The notes under the pieces: model-generated
The model's database searches: none
Told to the model about the DNA's origin: nothing
The model's input: only the letters and a program-made list of their open reading frames with translations
In this document: one piece after another, positions 1 through 12,629 of the stretch
How positions within the stretch are numbered: the first letter of the stretch is position 1
Layout: every line of letters begins with the position of its first letter
NCBI GenBank assembly: GCA_013398955.1
Contig: VWPU01013670.1
Coordinates: forward strand, 124,001 to 188,000
Origin: Callaeas wilsoni
Lineage: Eukaryota > Chordata > Aves > Passeriformes > Callaeidae
Direction of reading: 5' to 3'
DNA: 64,000 nucleotides
Translations under genes and position numbers: made by a program

Positions 1-3000
1 CCAATCATTTGGATTGAGTGGATTTCTATATAGACAGTGAGAATATAACTAGAGCCACCACTCATCAGAGGATGCAAATTCAAGTACTTCCTTTGGATGC
101 AATAGAAGAATACTCTTTTGAATCAGCTGCCATTCTGGCCTGGCATTCAGAGCAGACACAAGTGCATATACCAAAACAACTAATTAAATCAAATGCACCC
201 ATATGAAATTTACAGCCTCCTACACAATTGAGTCTAACAAAAACGTGAAGCTCACAGGAAAATTTTAGGTTAAAGAATGATATGCTGTTTAATATCTTTG
301 TGAAATAATTGCTTGAATGCTTTAAAAATTATTAGGTAGTTTTAAAATAAATCTCAAAAATTGAGCTAGAGGTTGAGAAGACCTAGATTATGTGAGTTTT
401 ATACTCAAAGGCTTTCATTGCCATGCAGAGTATAATGTCATGTTTACCTAACATATAGTTTGGCGTTGCTTTATATTTTGAAAAACTCATCTTCTAGAGT
501 TTGGTTTTGTAACATGAAGTTGTTCACTAGACTAAAGAGCCAGAAATTTGTTAACGAATGGCATGAACACGGTTCACAGTGTATTTGTAAAGCTTTTATC
601 TGGTAATATAGGCTGGAAGCAAGGAGGTAGAACATTTTGTTCCATGATTCATAAAGCAAGTCTGCGTTGTAGACAACCGAACAGTGAAAACTAGAACAAA
701 TGTACCTGAGTGAACTTCCAGCCCCTCACTTCTGATAGGAAGACTATTGCACATGGGACTAGCTCAGGTGTCTCTGTGCCACACAGCATTGTGCACTGGG
801 GGCCTACCAGACACTCAAACAAATCACCTGCCTAAAACAAGTATAATATCACGTTTTCACACACAACAAAGACTGCTGCTTCTCAATCATTGTGGTTCAG
901 AAATAAGAGAGTCTGCAGTGCTGAGAAGCAACTCGTGCATTAAAGAAATTATTCTTCAAAGGTTGCATGTCTTATTTGCAGTTTGGTTTATTATTGTGGA
1001 AAGTTTGCTACTAGTATTTTCCGTATTACATAGACAACTTTGCCTTTTTTTTTTAAATTTAGTTTTGCAGTTTTTGATCAGCTTTGTACAAACAACTCGT
1101 CCAGAATGTCTTTGAAAGAAATGTTCTCTCCACCAGATCTGAAAGAAATCTGTCTATGATAAGCAAGTGGAAGGAAGAAGAAAATTTTAGGACAAGTAAT
1201 GAATAAATACTGCTAAATGCAATAGAGGCTATGTGCTGAATTATAGTACTGAGTCATGTTTCAGTGTTGTGGCCAAGGTTGCTTTATCAATCTGTTCCTT
1301 TTCTACTAGTAAGCAGACTCCAGCTGAGACTTTTCAAAGCCATCTAAACTTGAACACATACTTTTAATCTCAAATAAATTGGGTGCCCAAATAACAGACT
1401 TCTTTGAACACTGTAGCCTGGCTAAGATGACATCTTTTCTTGAGGACACTATGAATAGCCTTTGTCTGAGGAGAAGCTCAGAAAGAGTTTGTGAATAGCT
1501 AAGGCATTAAGACTCTCTCCATCTCCAGGAGCAGCTGGTGCATAGGAGGGATGCACAGGTTTAACGTTCCCCCAGCCACTGCACAAATTTTGTGAGAGGA
1601 GTCTCCACTCATGCTCAGAGGAAGGCAAGCTGATTACCGGCAAAGCTGAGCTGTGAATCACATCCCCATACAATTTCATTGCAGAGGACAATATTTACAG
1701 CGAATCTGTCATTCCGGCCCAAGCACATCTTGGGTAATACAGAATGTACTCATTATAAAGCCCTCCTTTGCTGGGCAGGCCAATTTTAGTTTCCTGTCTG
1801 CTGCTTTTCCCCTACACCATTGTTTATCGTACTCTCTTCTTCTTGATGATACAAATGAGGTTCACTTTTTTTGAGCATTTCAGTTCACTGATGACATTTG
1901 CTGTAGAGCATCACAAATACCCGTGACAACACAGCTAAGGAAAAGGCAAACAGAAGGGAAGTGAGTTGGATAGAAAAGGAGGAGGGGACTTGGGCAAATA
2001 TGAGCATTCTTCCTCAAAGCCAGCTTTATCACTGCAGCCAGAGACATGTTGTGAAATGGCAGTACAGTCACGAGAGGCACGCAATAGCCAGTGCTCCTCA
2101 ACTACATACTGAAGGAGCAGATGGCTAAAGGGACTCAGCAAGCAGTGGGAGTGAAGGAAATAGAGATGCCCCTGAAGTAAGTGCTAATTCTCATCATTCC
2201 CCTCACGGGTATGGAAAGTCACCTTACCATTTTTAAGATACCGGTAACACTCAACTACTTTCGAAAATATTTAAAAACTTGCAGTGCAGCAAAATGAAGA
2301 AATAGTTACCAGCACTCAGAATTAAAACTTACCTGAAGATGGTAAGAAATAGGAGAAGGAGAAGGAATATACAATGGTAGGGAAAAGAAAGGAAAATAGG
2401 GCAAAATAAGTGCAAAGCAGGACAACGTGATGGAGAGGAGCCTCAGGGCTCGCAGAGCAGTGGACAAGGCTGTGCTGCCAGGCTGGCAGAGGATGCTGCT
2501 GGGAAGAAGCAGGGTCTGTGTGCAAGTGTCAGGCTAGGTTAGGGTATTAATCCCACACACTGCCACAGTGATGACAGACAATGTGAACATAGCCATAAGT
2601 TGCACCTCTGTTTAAAGATCTCAGCAACAAAAAACTGATTTAGCTTACATACAAAGTCTGTAACTCAACAGTTTTCTGAATAGGATGATGACATCAGCCC
2701 TTTCAGGTATGAAAATATTCTGCTTTCCACCAGCCTTGCCTATTGCCCCCTTTTATCTTCACTTCCCTATCTATGCACTCATTACCTCTTTTCCACTTTC
2801 ACTTTTAGCAGTTGAACAAGATGAGGGTTACCATATTTCTGTTGGAAATGCATTCTCATGGAGATTCATGCATGATGGATGTTTTTCCACATATGTAGTA
2901 GTCATTTCACCTGATCATTTCAAGCTGTCATCAGTCTGAAATTTACAGTCAGAGATATTGGATAACTAGCAAAAAAACTGTCTACATCAAATTTCCAAAA

Positions 3001-4716
3001 GAGGACACTTCCTAGCAAGCCTACATGTATGACTACTTTACTTAAGCACAGGGAAAGGAGAAGAGAGGAGAGAGAAGAGGAGGAGAGAGTTCATTTTCCA
3101 AATGCAAGATAAAAAAAATACAGAAAAGTCCAATATACCAGTCTGATTTTTTTTTAATGAAATGGACCAATTCTGCTTCTCATGACTTTAGACATCTAGT
3201 AATTCAACATCTAGAGCTGAACTGATCACACAGAGCTATTTGTGTCATTAAGGCATGCAGAGGAACTTCCAGGGCATGAGTTATCTGATTTAGACATCTG
3301 CTTTAGGACTGTGCACTGAATATACCTACTTCTCCCTAATACCTTTAATAGGAGTTTAGGATTGTTGCTCCATAGAGCAAGGTGAGTATCCATATGATGG
3401 GCAGAAACACTGAACCATGCTTCACAAGCACCCAGCTGTTAGAAAAAAAGTGAATTTCACCTGGGTTTTAACCCATTCACTGTCTACCTTCAGACAAATT
3501 GTTTCTGTGTCAGTTCTCCTGTAACACTTTGCTTTTTATCTGTCACTCTCTTTCTTAATACTCAGGGGAGAAATTGACATGTACCTGGTTATTATGAAAG
3601 CATTTATCTGGTTATCAAGAACCCTCTCTGAAAAACAGGAATTAGTTTACCATTGTAATCATATGCATATATCTTCAAAGTTTTATTCAATCTGTGAGTA
3701 AAATAAAATGGGGTTGTTTTTCTCTACTCCTAAGAAAGTTAATCTGGGCTTTGCCCTTGTTGAGCATTGGGGTCTGCCCAAGATATCTGCCAAACAAATA
3801 GTCCCTCGAGGGCAGCAGTGCAGCCCCAATCTCTGCCTTGTGATGGACATGACCTCAATAAGGAGTTCTGCTAATGCCACTCAGGAGGCACAGAGGCCAT
3901 AGCTTTTTCCTACAGCTGTGTCAGTTCAACAAAATTAAGAGAATTAAACTAGGATGGGAGCACTGCATGAGATAGTTGTTGAAGATAGATCTGGATCAAA
4001 AAACAAGAAACTGCAGCAGCTACATAATTTCTCTCGTTAGGACTAAATTCATTCATTTTTCCAATATCTCGCTCTCCCTCTCCTTTAAAAAGTGATGGTG
4101 CACCTTTCTCTACAGCAGCTGGAAGATTTAGAAACAGGTTTGGGAAATGTTTGGATCATATACATGACATGTCATTCTTGAGATGCAGGTAGATTATTTC
4201 TTGGTGCAGAAATTTTGCTGCCTCAGAGCAGAAGCAGTGTTAGTGCTGCAGGCAGGGAGGAAGACACTTCTTTGTGCCTTACAGAGCTGTCTTGTTGCTC
4301 CGAGAGCAGTGGAGACTGCCAGGTCTCTGCTTTGGCAAGGGATGTAGAGCAGACCTGGATGATTTGGGCACACTGCAACAGTCATTTGCGTGAGCATCCA
4401 TATTGTTTCTTTAAAGTTCTTTAAACTATAAAAACAACCCCTGTGTAACATTGACCTAAATGCATTTGAACTGCAGTAGGGTAGGTGAGGTGACTCTTTA
4501 TATCACTGTTGGCTGCCTTTTGTGCTAGGAAGGCAGAATCCCAGAGTGCAGGTGTCTGCCCCAGCAGGTAGGACTGGGGGCAATGGCACTTTTATGAGGC
4601 ATTTAAAATCTGCAATTTTACATTGCCCAAGGGAAATGGCAGGCAATATTCACCACAAGCGTGCAGGCAGGTTTTCAATAATCACACATATTTCACTTCC
4701 CCCCTCTTATCCCTAA
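1..4716. other. Unique AT-rich non-coding DNA
   Basis: I see no gene, no recognisable transposable element and no RNA gene here. The longest plus-strand reading frame (747-1115, 122 codons) has no domain I recognise, runs through a T-rich stretch that gives a Leu/Phe-rich segment, and is of a length expected by chance in AT-rich DNA. The only distinct structure is the purine tract at 3050-3089, listed separately. Confidence 0.6.
3050..3089 (+). repeat. Polypurine (GA-rich) tract
   Basis: Forty consecutive purines, mainly GA, GAG and GGA units, with no pyrimidine until position 3090. Such tracts are common simple repeats in vertebrate DNA and can adopt triplex structure if mirror-symmetric. 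Symmetry here is only partial. Confidence 0.8.
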
Positions 4717-4752
4717 TCTAGGAATAGATTAATGTTTTAATCTATTCCTAGA
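4717..4752. repeat. Perfect 16-bp inverted repeat with 4-nt loop
   Basis: The left arm TCTAGGAATAGATTAA (4717-4732) and the right arm TTAATCTATTCCTAGA (4737-4752) are exact reverse complements, separated by TGTT. Pairing stops abruptly on both sides. A 16-bp perfect arm at this spacing is not expected by chance in a window this size. It may be a cruciform-forming palindrome from fold-back replication or the remnant of a small inverted-repeat element. It is shorter than a usual pre-microRNA stem. Confidence 0.9.
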
Positions 4753-6152
4753 GTTTCCTTCATATGCTGTTAAATATTTTTGAAATTTCCTTTACAGTTC
4801 TGTAATCATTTTAGGAATTTACACCATCCTTCTTTCACTTCACACAGCAATAACACCCTTTCTTCTCCATTAAGCCAGGCTGTTCAAGATTCTGTTTCAA
4901 AGCTCAGCAAGGGTTGTGTGTTATGTTGGAGCACTACAAAGACTTTAGAAATAACTATATAAAATTTTATTCAGTCCTTTCTACACTCAGATTACTGAGA
5001 GCTAACGGAACTCTAGGTAAAACCACATTATGGTAACTATAATGGGATTTAATTTATTTATCTGAATGGTAAGTAGTACTTTAAAAAAAAAACAGTCTTG
5101 CCTTTAGAGTATTTTAATAATCTCCTTTTTCTCCTTGATTTAATTTTGTCAATGTGTATATATAATCTGACACAACAAAATTCTGATGCACATGATTTAA
5201 GTCATGTTCACTGTGCAAGACTCTAATCTAGCACATATTTTTCACCTCATAATTTCCAGAAATACAAGTGTACTAATGGAAAAGATCTATATGCTGGAGA
5301 TGATATTTTGAAATCGAACAGAGAAGTGAAAATAAGTCATTTAAAATGTCATTAATTTTCAATACCAGCAGCGAAATCACATCTGGGATTCGTGACATCA
5401 ATGACAGCATTGATGAACTACTTGTTCTGCAGAAAACATCATTTTGTTGGGAAGTCCATATTACTGAGCAAATTAATTTTGAAGAGAATAAAATCATCCA
5501 AAGAATGAAAGAAGTCAAAGGTTTAGGAACATGTGAAAATGCTTTCTTTTAATAATTCAGAACATGTTTCACAGAAAATAGCAACCTTCATATGATGACA
5601 GAATTTCAACAGCAGCATGAAGTCAAATAGAAATGTAAAAGCAAAAAATATTCAAACTTTATTGAGACATGAGTAAGGCTGGAGAAGAGAAAGTGGCATC
5701 TGTTTTGTCCATATCATGAATTTGCATATAAGAGGAAGACTATGACTTTTGTCATGGTTCTGATTTTTCATATCAGTGCTGCACTTCACGTCAGTACTCC
5801 AAGACCTCCTTGTTAGCAACATCATGTTTAATTTAATTTGTGCATGTGACTTTTTCATATAGATAGTACCCTGTAGTTAGAGTTGATGTGTGTCATTTAT
5901 CCTGACGTCTCACTGTCCCTCAATGTTGCTCCTTGAGGCTGAGCAAAAGAGATTCGCCCACAGTCATCAGTATGGTTGGGTAACATCAATCTCTACTTAA
6001 TAATTGTATTTTCTAGCTTTAATACAATTGTTTTAATATAATTGCTTCAATATTGCTTCATATTACACTAAAGTAGTTGTTATAGCTGCTAAACTCTGTC
6101 GTAAATCATTCTGATAAAAATCTTTTTGTCTAATCCTAATCATAAGGTAAAT

Positions 6153-6214
6153 GTTTATAAATTTATAAATTATAAATTATAAATTTATAAATTATAAAAT
6201 ATAAATTATATATC
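6153..6214. repeat. AT-rich tandem and palindromic repeat (TATAAATT)n
   Basis: Repeated units of the type TTTATAAATTATAAA run through about 60 bp with no G or C in the core. Each unit is close to self-complementary, so the block could extrude hairpins. It is best read as an AT-rich low-complexity repeat. Confidence 0.85.
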
Positions 6215-6493
6215 TGGTTTTCCATCCTTGATTCTGCAGGACAAAGTTGTATAAAGGTTCAATTACACCTGTATAATCCTTTAGACATAAATCATTTACC
6301 AAGTCTGAGGCTAAGACTGGATCCAGTCACACACAGGCTTCTCTCTGACAAGGAGTTTAGAAAGCAAGGGGGTCCTTTCTGCACCTTGTGACTCATTGGG
6401 AGAAAAGCTTCTTTAATAAACTTTGTCTGAAGCTGCCACTCTGCCCACAACAGCTTTCCTTCCTCTGCTCTCAGATATTTTAATGCTAGTTAG

Positions 6494-6566
6494 ATTTGTT
6501 TGGTTTTGGTTTGGGGTTTTTTTGTTTTGTTCCGGTTTAGCTTCTTGGTTGGTTGGTTGGTTGTTT
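6494..6566 (+). repeat. T/G-rich simple repeat with (TTGG)n core
   Basis: A T/G-dominated tract of TTTGG and GGTTT units, ending in about four and a half perfect TTGG repeats at 6545-6563. It has the complementary composition of the CAAA/CCAAA tracts further right in the window (28641-28790 and 47731-47850). Confidence 0.85.
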
Positions 6567-9500
6567 TCACAAAAGCCCTAATAAATATCCAGGTGCCTTA
6601 TGCAAGATTTTCCTGTAGACCTTACTAACGGCATGATAGAAAATGGGATAGCAGAAAACGTTAATGTTCTCGGCAGGACATACGGGACCGTGTCTCCTGA
6701 GCCCATACCAGCTATGCCCGTGGGCCTCTTGCTGAGCAAGGCCAGCACTACTCAACCAGATAACATGCAGAAGAGGAGAAGTACTATAGGTGCTTTCAGA
6801 GGAAAAAAAAGTATTCCTGTACCTTCTATATTCCTGCGGGTGAAACAGGACTAACTGAAGGCCAGTTCCTTTCCTTTGCATCAAGCATTCTTGTTTGCTG
6901 TCAGCACCCATGATTCTGCCTCTGGTGCCATCAGGGGCTCCCTAAGGACATCACACCTTTGTTGCAGGCCTCCAACCTATCCCCGATCCTTCTCCTAACT
7001 TGCAGTCCACTACAATCCATATGACCAAGACTGACTTAGCTCAGTGCCTGCAAAAGGACTGTGTTCTAAGACTAAGGACAGCCTGAATCAACACCCAGCA
7101 GCTTTGATAAAGTACCATATATTCAGAACAAAAACATGACAGGGAAAAACACTCAGAAACCAATCCTGACTGTCATCCAAATTCCAGGCTGTGATTCAAA
7201 TTCCATGAGGAGGCTCTAGGGCTGAAGTACCTCAGACCATCCCTGCAGAGTGTCTGTCTTTGTCAGCCCTGTTCCACTCCCAAAATTATTTAGCGACTCC
7301 ACTGCTTCAGCTAGTCTGATCTGACTGAGGGCTACCAAAAGGAATAAAAACAGTAACAGCAGATGCCTCACTTCCCTGTGGGAGTGCAACTTAAGACCAC
7401 TCACCTACTTTGCCTCAGCATTAGGGATTTCCATTAAATCAGTGCTTTGTGAGGTGAGCTCAGTGGTCTGAACCACTGAGGTACACATACTTGTAGCACC
7501 AACACAATGGTCTTTGAATATTCCACATAGCCTTAGTGTCTCCACTAGATTTCACTCAAAATAACTGTTCTCAGTAGATGAGAAGCCTGTCTCTAGTCTT
7601 TGTTTAGAAACAGCAGCAAAGAGATTATAGGACTAAGCTGTTCTTCTAACTGAGGCTGCAACTTTAAGAAGCTTCTCAGTGACAGATGGTGGAGGAATAT
7701 AGAACCATCACACTCGCTATATCCCCAATCTGATCTGAAATTTAAATAACTTGACTCATTAAAGGATAATGCATATGCACTTACACAACGTAAAAAAACC
7801 CAGAACAACCTACATCAACAAGCCTGATTTCAATGCTTATGTTAGTCTGTGATAGGTCATTAAAGGGTATCAGCTTTGGCAGAGGGTAGAATTTTTCAGA
7901 TAAAAACGACAGCAACAGGAGGTTGTCACAGGCACAAGCAATCTCTTTTAAAACACTGAGACTCTATAGCTGCAGCCAGAAATCCTGTCCCCTAAATTAT
8001 GTAAGAAGGATCCAGATGAGAGTTAGTTTTAAAAAAAGCAGGAGTACATACCTGCAAATTCCATTCTTGACTAATACATTCCGTTAGCTTGATATCCATT
8101 TATTGCAAGGCCTGAATCTGAAACTGTCATTTAAAATCTTTGTAGTGCCACAACTTAAATTCCCACTTTTTTCCTCCTCTTCTCCTCCTACACAGCATTA
8201 GTAAACTATTTTAATTTAATGAGGCCTCAAGGGTGTTGTTATTTACATACACTTTACTGTACCACGGGAGTCAGTAAAATTTGCAATAGATTGAATCTGG
8301 ATAGCTGACAAAATCTAGATATTAAGACACTGTTTGAGTCAGTGTGCAGTAGTACAATACCAACCACTCCATTAAGAACAGTTATTGCAGTGTAGGGGGA
8401 TCATATCTCAGAACTGGAGCTCCAGGTGCTGATATTATTTTGCTTGTAAGAGCACAGCAACTTCTTTATGGTAAAACTGACCTGGCTGATGCTATCCTCT
8501 GCAAGGGAAGGGACCTTGTGAGGGGGAAGAGACCCCGTGGAGAGGAAGGGACAGGGTATTAACATGTTGCAGAAATGTGCAAATGCAGAGAGTTAGTGAG
8601 ACAAATAAAACTGCAGGAGGTTAAGTGGAGGTGGCCAGGAACTCTACAAGGCTGAGAACCTGGAGACGTGAAAGGAGATGAAAAGCAATTCCATGCTGTT
8701 GTCATATTTACTGTGATAAATGTATCTGAAGCAGGCAATCAGGGCAGAAACATTTTCTCAAAGACATAATTTCAAAACTGTTTAATAAAATTCTGAGCAC
8801 ATTAAAATAATAATAAGTAACAATCAGTAGTTTAGCTTTTTAAATCATCTTTGCCAACAGAAAAGGAGTTAACAGATACTTCAATAACAGGAAAGAAAAC
8901 AGTGGGGATTTTTTGGTTATCTGAAGGGTTTTTTAAATTTCACATCAGCTGCTTGACTGATTGTGACACTTTTTCTTGGATATTGTACTTGATGTTAAAT
9001 TCCATTTTCTACAGCAGCCTCTAAGTCATGTTTCCTCCTATAGTAAGCACCTTGGTATTTTTTCTTTCTTTCTTAGACTTTATTAACTCTGATTCAAGAG
9101 TCTAATCCAATCGAGTGTTTAGTTCTTTACCACTTTTAGTCTGAGTCATTGTGTTTCACATCATTGCAGCTTCATAGGAAAGTGGCTATTTCAGAAAAGT
9201 CTTTTATGGTGTAGGATGAAGCTTGTTCCAGCTGTGGAAAGGAACAAAGCAGGAAAGAGTCTGGAAAATATACTAGGAGTTCAGTAAGAATGAATCGGGA
9301 ATAAGGGGAGTAGCTACATATCAGCTGAACCTCCTTAAGTAAAGGCCATTTCAATCTTGTCTGGATTCAGAGTCACCTGAAAAGTAATCATAAACCACTG
9401 CTGACAGAAAACAGAAAATTAAGTTGGAGAAATCTGTGGAGGGAAAAAAAAAGGTATTTTACTTTGCATTTTTTGAGCAAAGTTGTTGTATTGAAGAGAG

Positions 9501-9638
9501 GAGAGGTGGCAGGATGGGCCCTGGTTTGCTGCAGCAGGGTGCCAGGATGCACCTCACACCACGGGGCTGTCTGCTGGGACCCCCTAAGAAACGACTTTCA
9601 AACACAACAGAAAAGCTTCATTCTGCCTAGGTAGTTAC

Positions 9639-9663
9639 TTTTTTTTTTTTCCCCGCCCCCTTT
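9639..9663 (+). repeat. Homopolymer T12 followed by a C-rich run
   Basis: Twelve T are followed directly by CCCCGCCCCC and then TTT. It is a low-complexity pyrimidine tract with one interrupting G. No functional inference is possible. Confidence 0.85.
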
Positions 9664-10125
9664 AATTAAGAAGAAAGCCTAAGTCCAAGATACCCTTCTA
9701 CATATTACCAGATTTAGTACAGCTTCCACCCACTTCTGGCGAGCTGAGCTCACCTTAGCAGAGGTGGTAGCACTGGGAGCTATGTGAAGTCTAGACAACA
9801 ACATTCCTTTCTAATCCTTGCTTGAATTAGCCACCCAGAAAGGCAAGTCAGGTGTTTGATGCAGATGGTGGGGAGATAAAGGCACAAGCTGCAAGTGCCA
9901 GGTGAGCCAGGTTAGCCCTGAGTCCCCCCGAAATTCCTGCAGGCCAGTGTAATCTCCTGCACTCACAACGCAGGCTGGAGAGGAAATCACAGAGGTCTGT
10001 GGGTGGCTGCACCTGCTCCTCTCAACTGCACCAAGCAGGATGAGACTGCTGGTTTGAATTCATAAATCAAACTGTAAGCATTCCCTGCATCTAAGTGTAG
10101 TGTCAAGCACTTAATCCTGAAACAC

Positions 10126-10140
10126 GGGGGGTGGGGGGGG
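10126..10140 (+). repeat. G-run G6TG8
   Basis: Six G, one T, then eight G. Such a run could form an inter- or intramolecular G-quadruplex, but it is one continuous run rather than four spaced tracts. Length polymorphism and sequencing error are likely at this kind of site. Confidence 0.8.
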
Positions 10141-12629
10141 CTGGCGGAAAAAGGTGTGTGAATGTTTTTCTCACATTGGAAAACATGGTAATACTACTCT
10201 TTCCCTATTACACAGACTGTCTAGTAATTGCAAGCACAAAAGCACATTTCAATTTTTCTTCCAAAATGCAAGTGTCCTTTTCAGGTTTGTCGGTAGTTTT
10301 TTGTTGCTGTTTCCCATCTAGGTCGGCTATGGAAAGGCCTCTGAGCATCTAGCTCAGGGCCTGATGTGTGCATATGCCTGTGAGGAAAAATGAGTTCCCA
10401 ACTTAAAAGGCCTTTGAAGTGATTCACAGAAAACATATGGCTATTTTACACCCAGACACGCCCATTTTTTTTCTTCCAAGTGTTTAATCAGAGTTATCCT
10501 GCTAAGCTTCTAAACAGGGCTGAAAATGAAAATTTAGCTTTTCTTATACTCTTTTGTAATTTCCCTTCCTTATTTAGTATCTAAATTCTGGAACTGGCAG
10601 GAATGCGATTACATAAAATGATCAGTACCCTTGCTCCAAGTTTTAGAAGGCTATTTTTTTAATAGCAGTATATATAAATGGACTTTTAGCTTTATTAATA
10701 GTCTACATGAAGGAAAGGAGAAATCTTTTAAAAACATCTTTCCAGGAAAATGTTGAATACTGCTGAATTTCATAGTATAAAATTCATTTTCTCTTTCACA
10801 AAGTTTCTGCCAGGAGGAAGAACTGTCACCAACACATAAATCTTTACGATTTCCAGAAGTCTTGGTTTTGTTTGTACTTCTGAATTACCGATATTTAGGG
10901 GAGGCAAGCAACATAAGTATCTTGAATAACAGTAAGTGGCAGGTAGATGGCCTATTGTGGACAAAGACCGAAAAAGGGGTGGTTTCTTTTTATTTCTTTC
11001 TGGTGGAGGTTGGATGTTCTTTTGTTTTCTAAATTATTTTCTGCTGACTGAGGCCATGTTTTTTCACACAGATTAAGCTATTTGAAAGTGCAAGGTAGCA
11101 CAAGCAATGGACAATTACTCCAGCCAAAAGGCAAGATATAAAACAGCTTATTTGCTTTAAATGAATCTGTGCCAAGTAAACTTGAAGAAAATAGCTTCAG
11201 TTATTTTCAGTCACACAGGTCCAGACTAACTCTTCAGCAGAGAAGCGGACATGTACTACTTCTCTAGAACTAAAATACAATGAAATTTTAAATATGCTTT
11301 ATTATCTTATTCATAAATTTTAGGTTTGAATGCTCTTAGGTAAGCATGCTACTGAATTGAAAGCTTTTTAACTTTGTCTCCTTCTAGACAGACATTAAAC
11401 AATGGAAGTAGAACACAGCCAGATAACAGAAAAAAAAGCCAAAAAATTAAAACCTATAAACGACAAAACCTGCCTATTGTTTTCTTTGTTTTCACACAGA
11501 CTTTCAGAATCCAAGTTCATCACAAGGTTATTGAAGTGAACCACTGGAAAGACATCAAGAATCTAGAAGTCACCTTTAATTTCTGAATATATATTAAAGG
11601 ATGAATAAAAACCCTCTGTACACAAGTGTAGACAGCATGTTTTAACTTGGTTGAATGTTTACATTCAGCAGCAAGACTTTTCAGTTTGAATACATAGGTG
11701 CCAGCAGCTCTGTAAGGATGTTCAACTGAAAGGACTTTGAGTTCACTCAGATGTTCTGTTTTCAGGCGACTGCTTAACATCCTTCCATTCACAAAGAGTT
11801 CAAGTTCAGCCTGTTAATCCACTAGAAGAAATTCCAGACTCTAGCAAATACAAACCTTTGCATTTCCAAGTTTATTCCTGACCAATTAATGTCTATTTGT
11901 CCTTTAAGTGAGAAATAATTTTCTTTAAAAGCCCACTCCTTTCCTGTTTTTCAAAGCCAAATTTTTAAAAAATATTTTGCCAACCTGTCACACCTCAAGT
12001 GCTCAAAGGCTTTATTCTGTATAGCTGTAATAAATGCAAAGTTCAAAAATAGTTATAAACATAGGATGTTGAGATGAGGATTTCTAGGAAGTCATCAAAC
12101 AGTAGGCAAAAAGTATTAGATACAGTAAAAAAAAATCATTAAAATTATTATCAGATGACAATACTGTCAGGATATTAAGAATGCAAAGATTTATGGTTTC
12201 AGACATGTAACATTTGTTAGCATAGCTATAGTGATCAAAATAAGGTAATTTCTGGCATACAAACAACTAAAGACATGACTTACAAATGTCACCAGCTGAG
12301 TGCAAGTGATGTGTTTTTATGACATCCTAAGCATATGCACGCTAGAAGACTCTTTATGCCTGCTGGATTTGCTGGTGTTTCATGACCCCAGAGAATCTCT
12401 AATTAGATTTTCTTTAAAGCAATCTTCCTTTTAATTTCCATTATATAAAAGAACAGTTAATTTTTTTCAAAAAAATTTCCTTCTTCTCCTACAGCTGCAA
12501 TTCTTCTGAACAAAGACATTTTACAGAAACAATGTCCCTTTTGAAAAGTGAATTCTACAAACCACCACCCAGGCCTGTCTTTTAAGTTAAGCCTACATGT
12601 CTAGCTTTTTCACAATGCATTACAGAGAC

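Larger units (their letters stand above)
4753..12629. other. Unique AT-rich non-coding DNA with simple repeats
   Basis: No supported gene. Both strands stay open for some distance at about 6567-6911, which is somewhat GC-richer and contains several CpGs, but neither translation shows a recognisable domain. A GC-richer patch at about 9480-10060 likewise contains nothing I can name. Simple repeats within the stretch are listed separately. No CR1 3' end was recognised in this part. Confidence 0.55.

Noticed and set aside
747..1115. A 122-codon plus-strand frame with a possible membrane segment
   Set aside because: The length is within chance expectation for the window, the hydrophobic part comes from a T-rich stretch, and no family is recognised.
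6567..6911. Overlapping open frames on both strands (114 and 84 codons)
   Set aside because: Neither translation contains a known motif. A locally GC-richer patch with few stops explains both being open.
7452..7479. GTGAGCTCAGTGGTCTGAAC, resembling a tRNA A-box, with a 9-bp palindrome
   Set aside because: There is no acceptor stem, T arm or proper B box at tRNA distance. The palindrome CTCAGTGGT/ACCACTGAG accounts for the resemblance.
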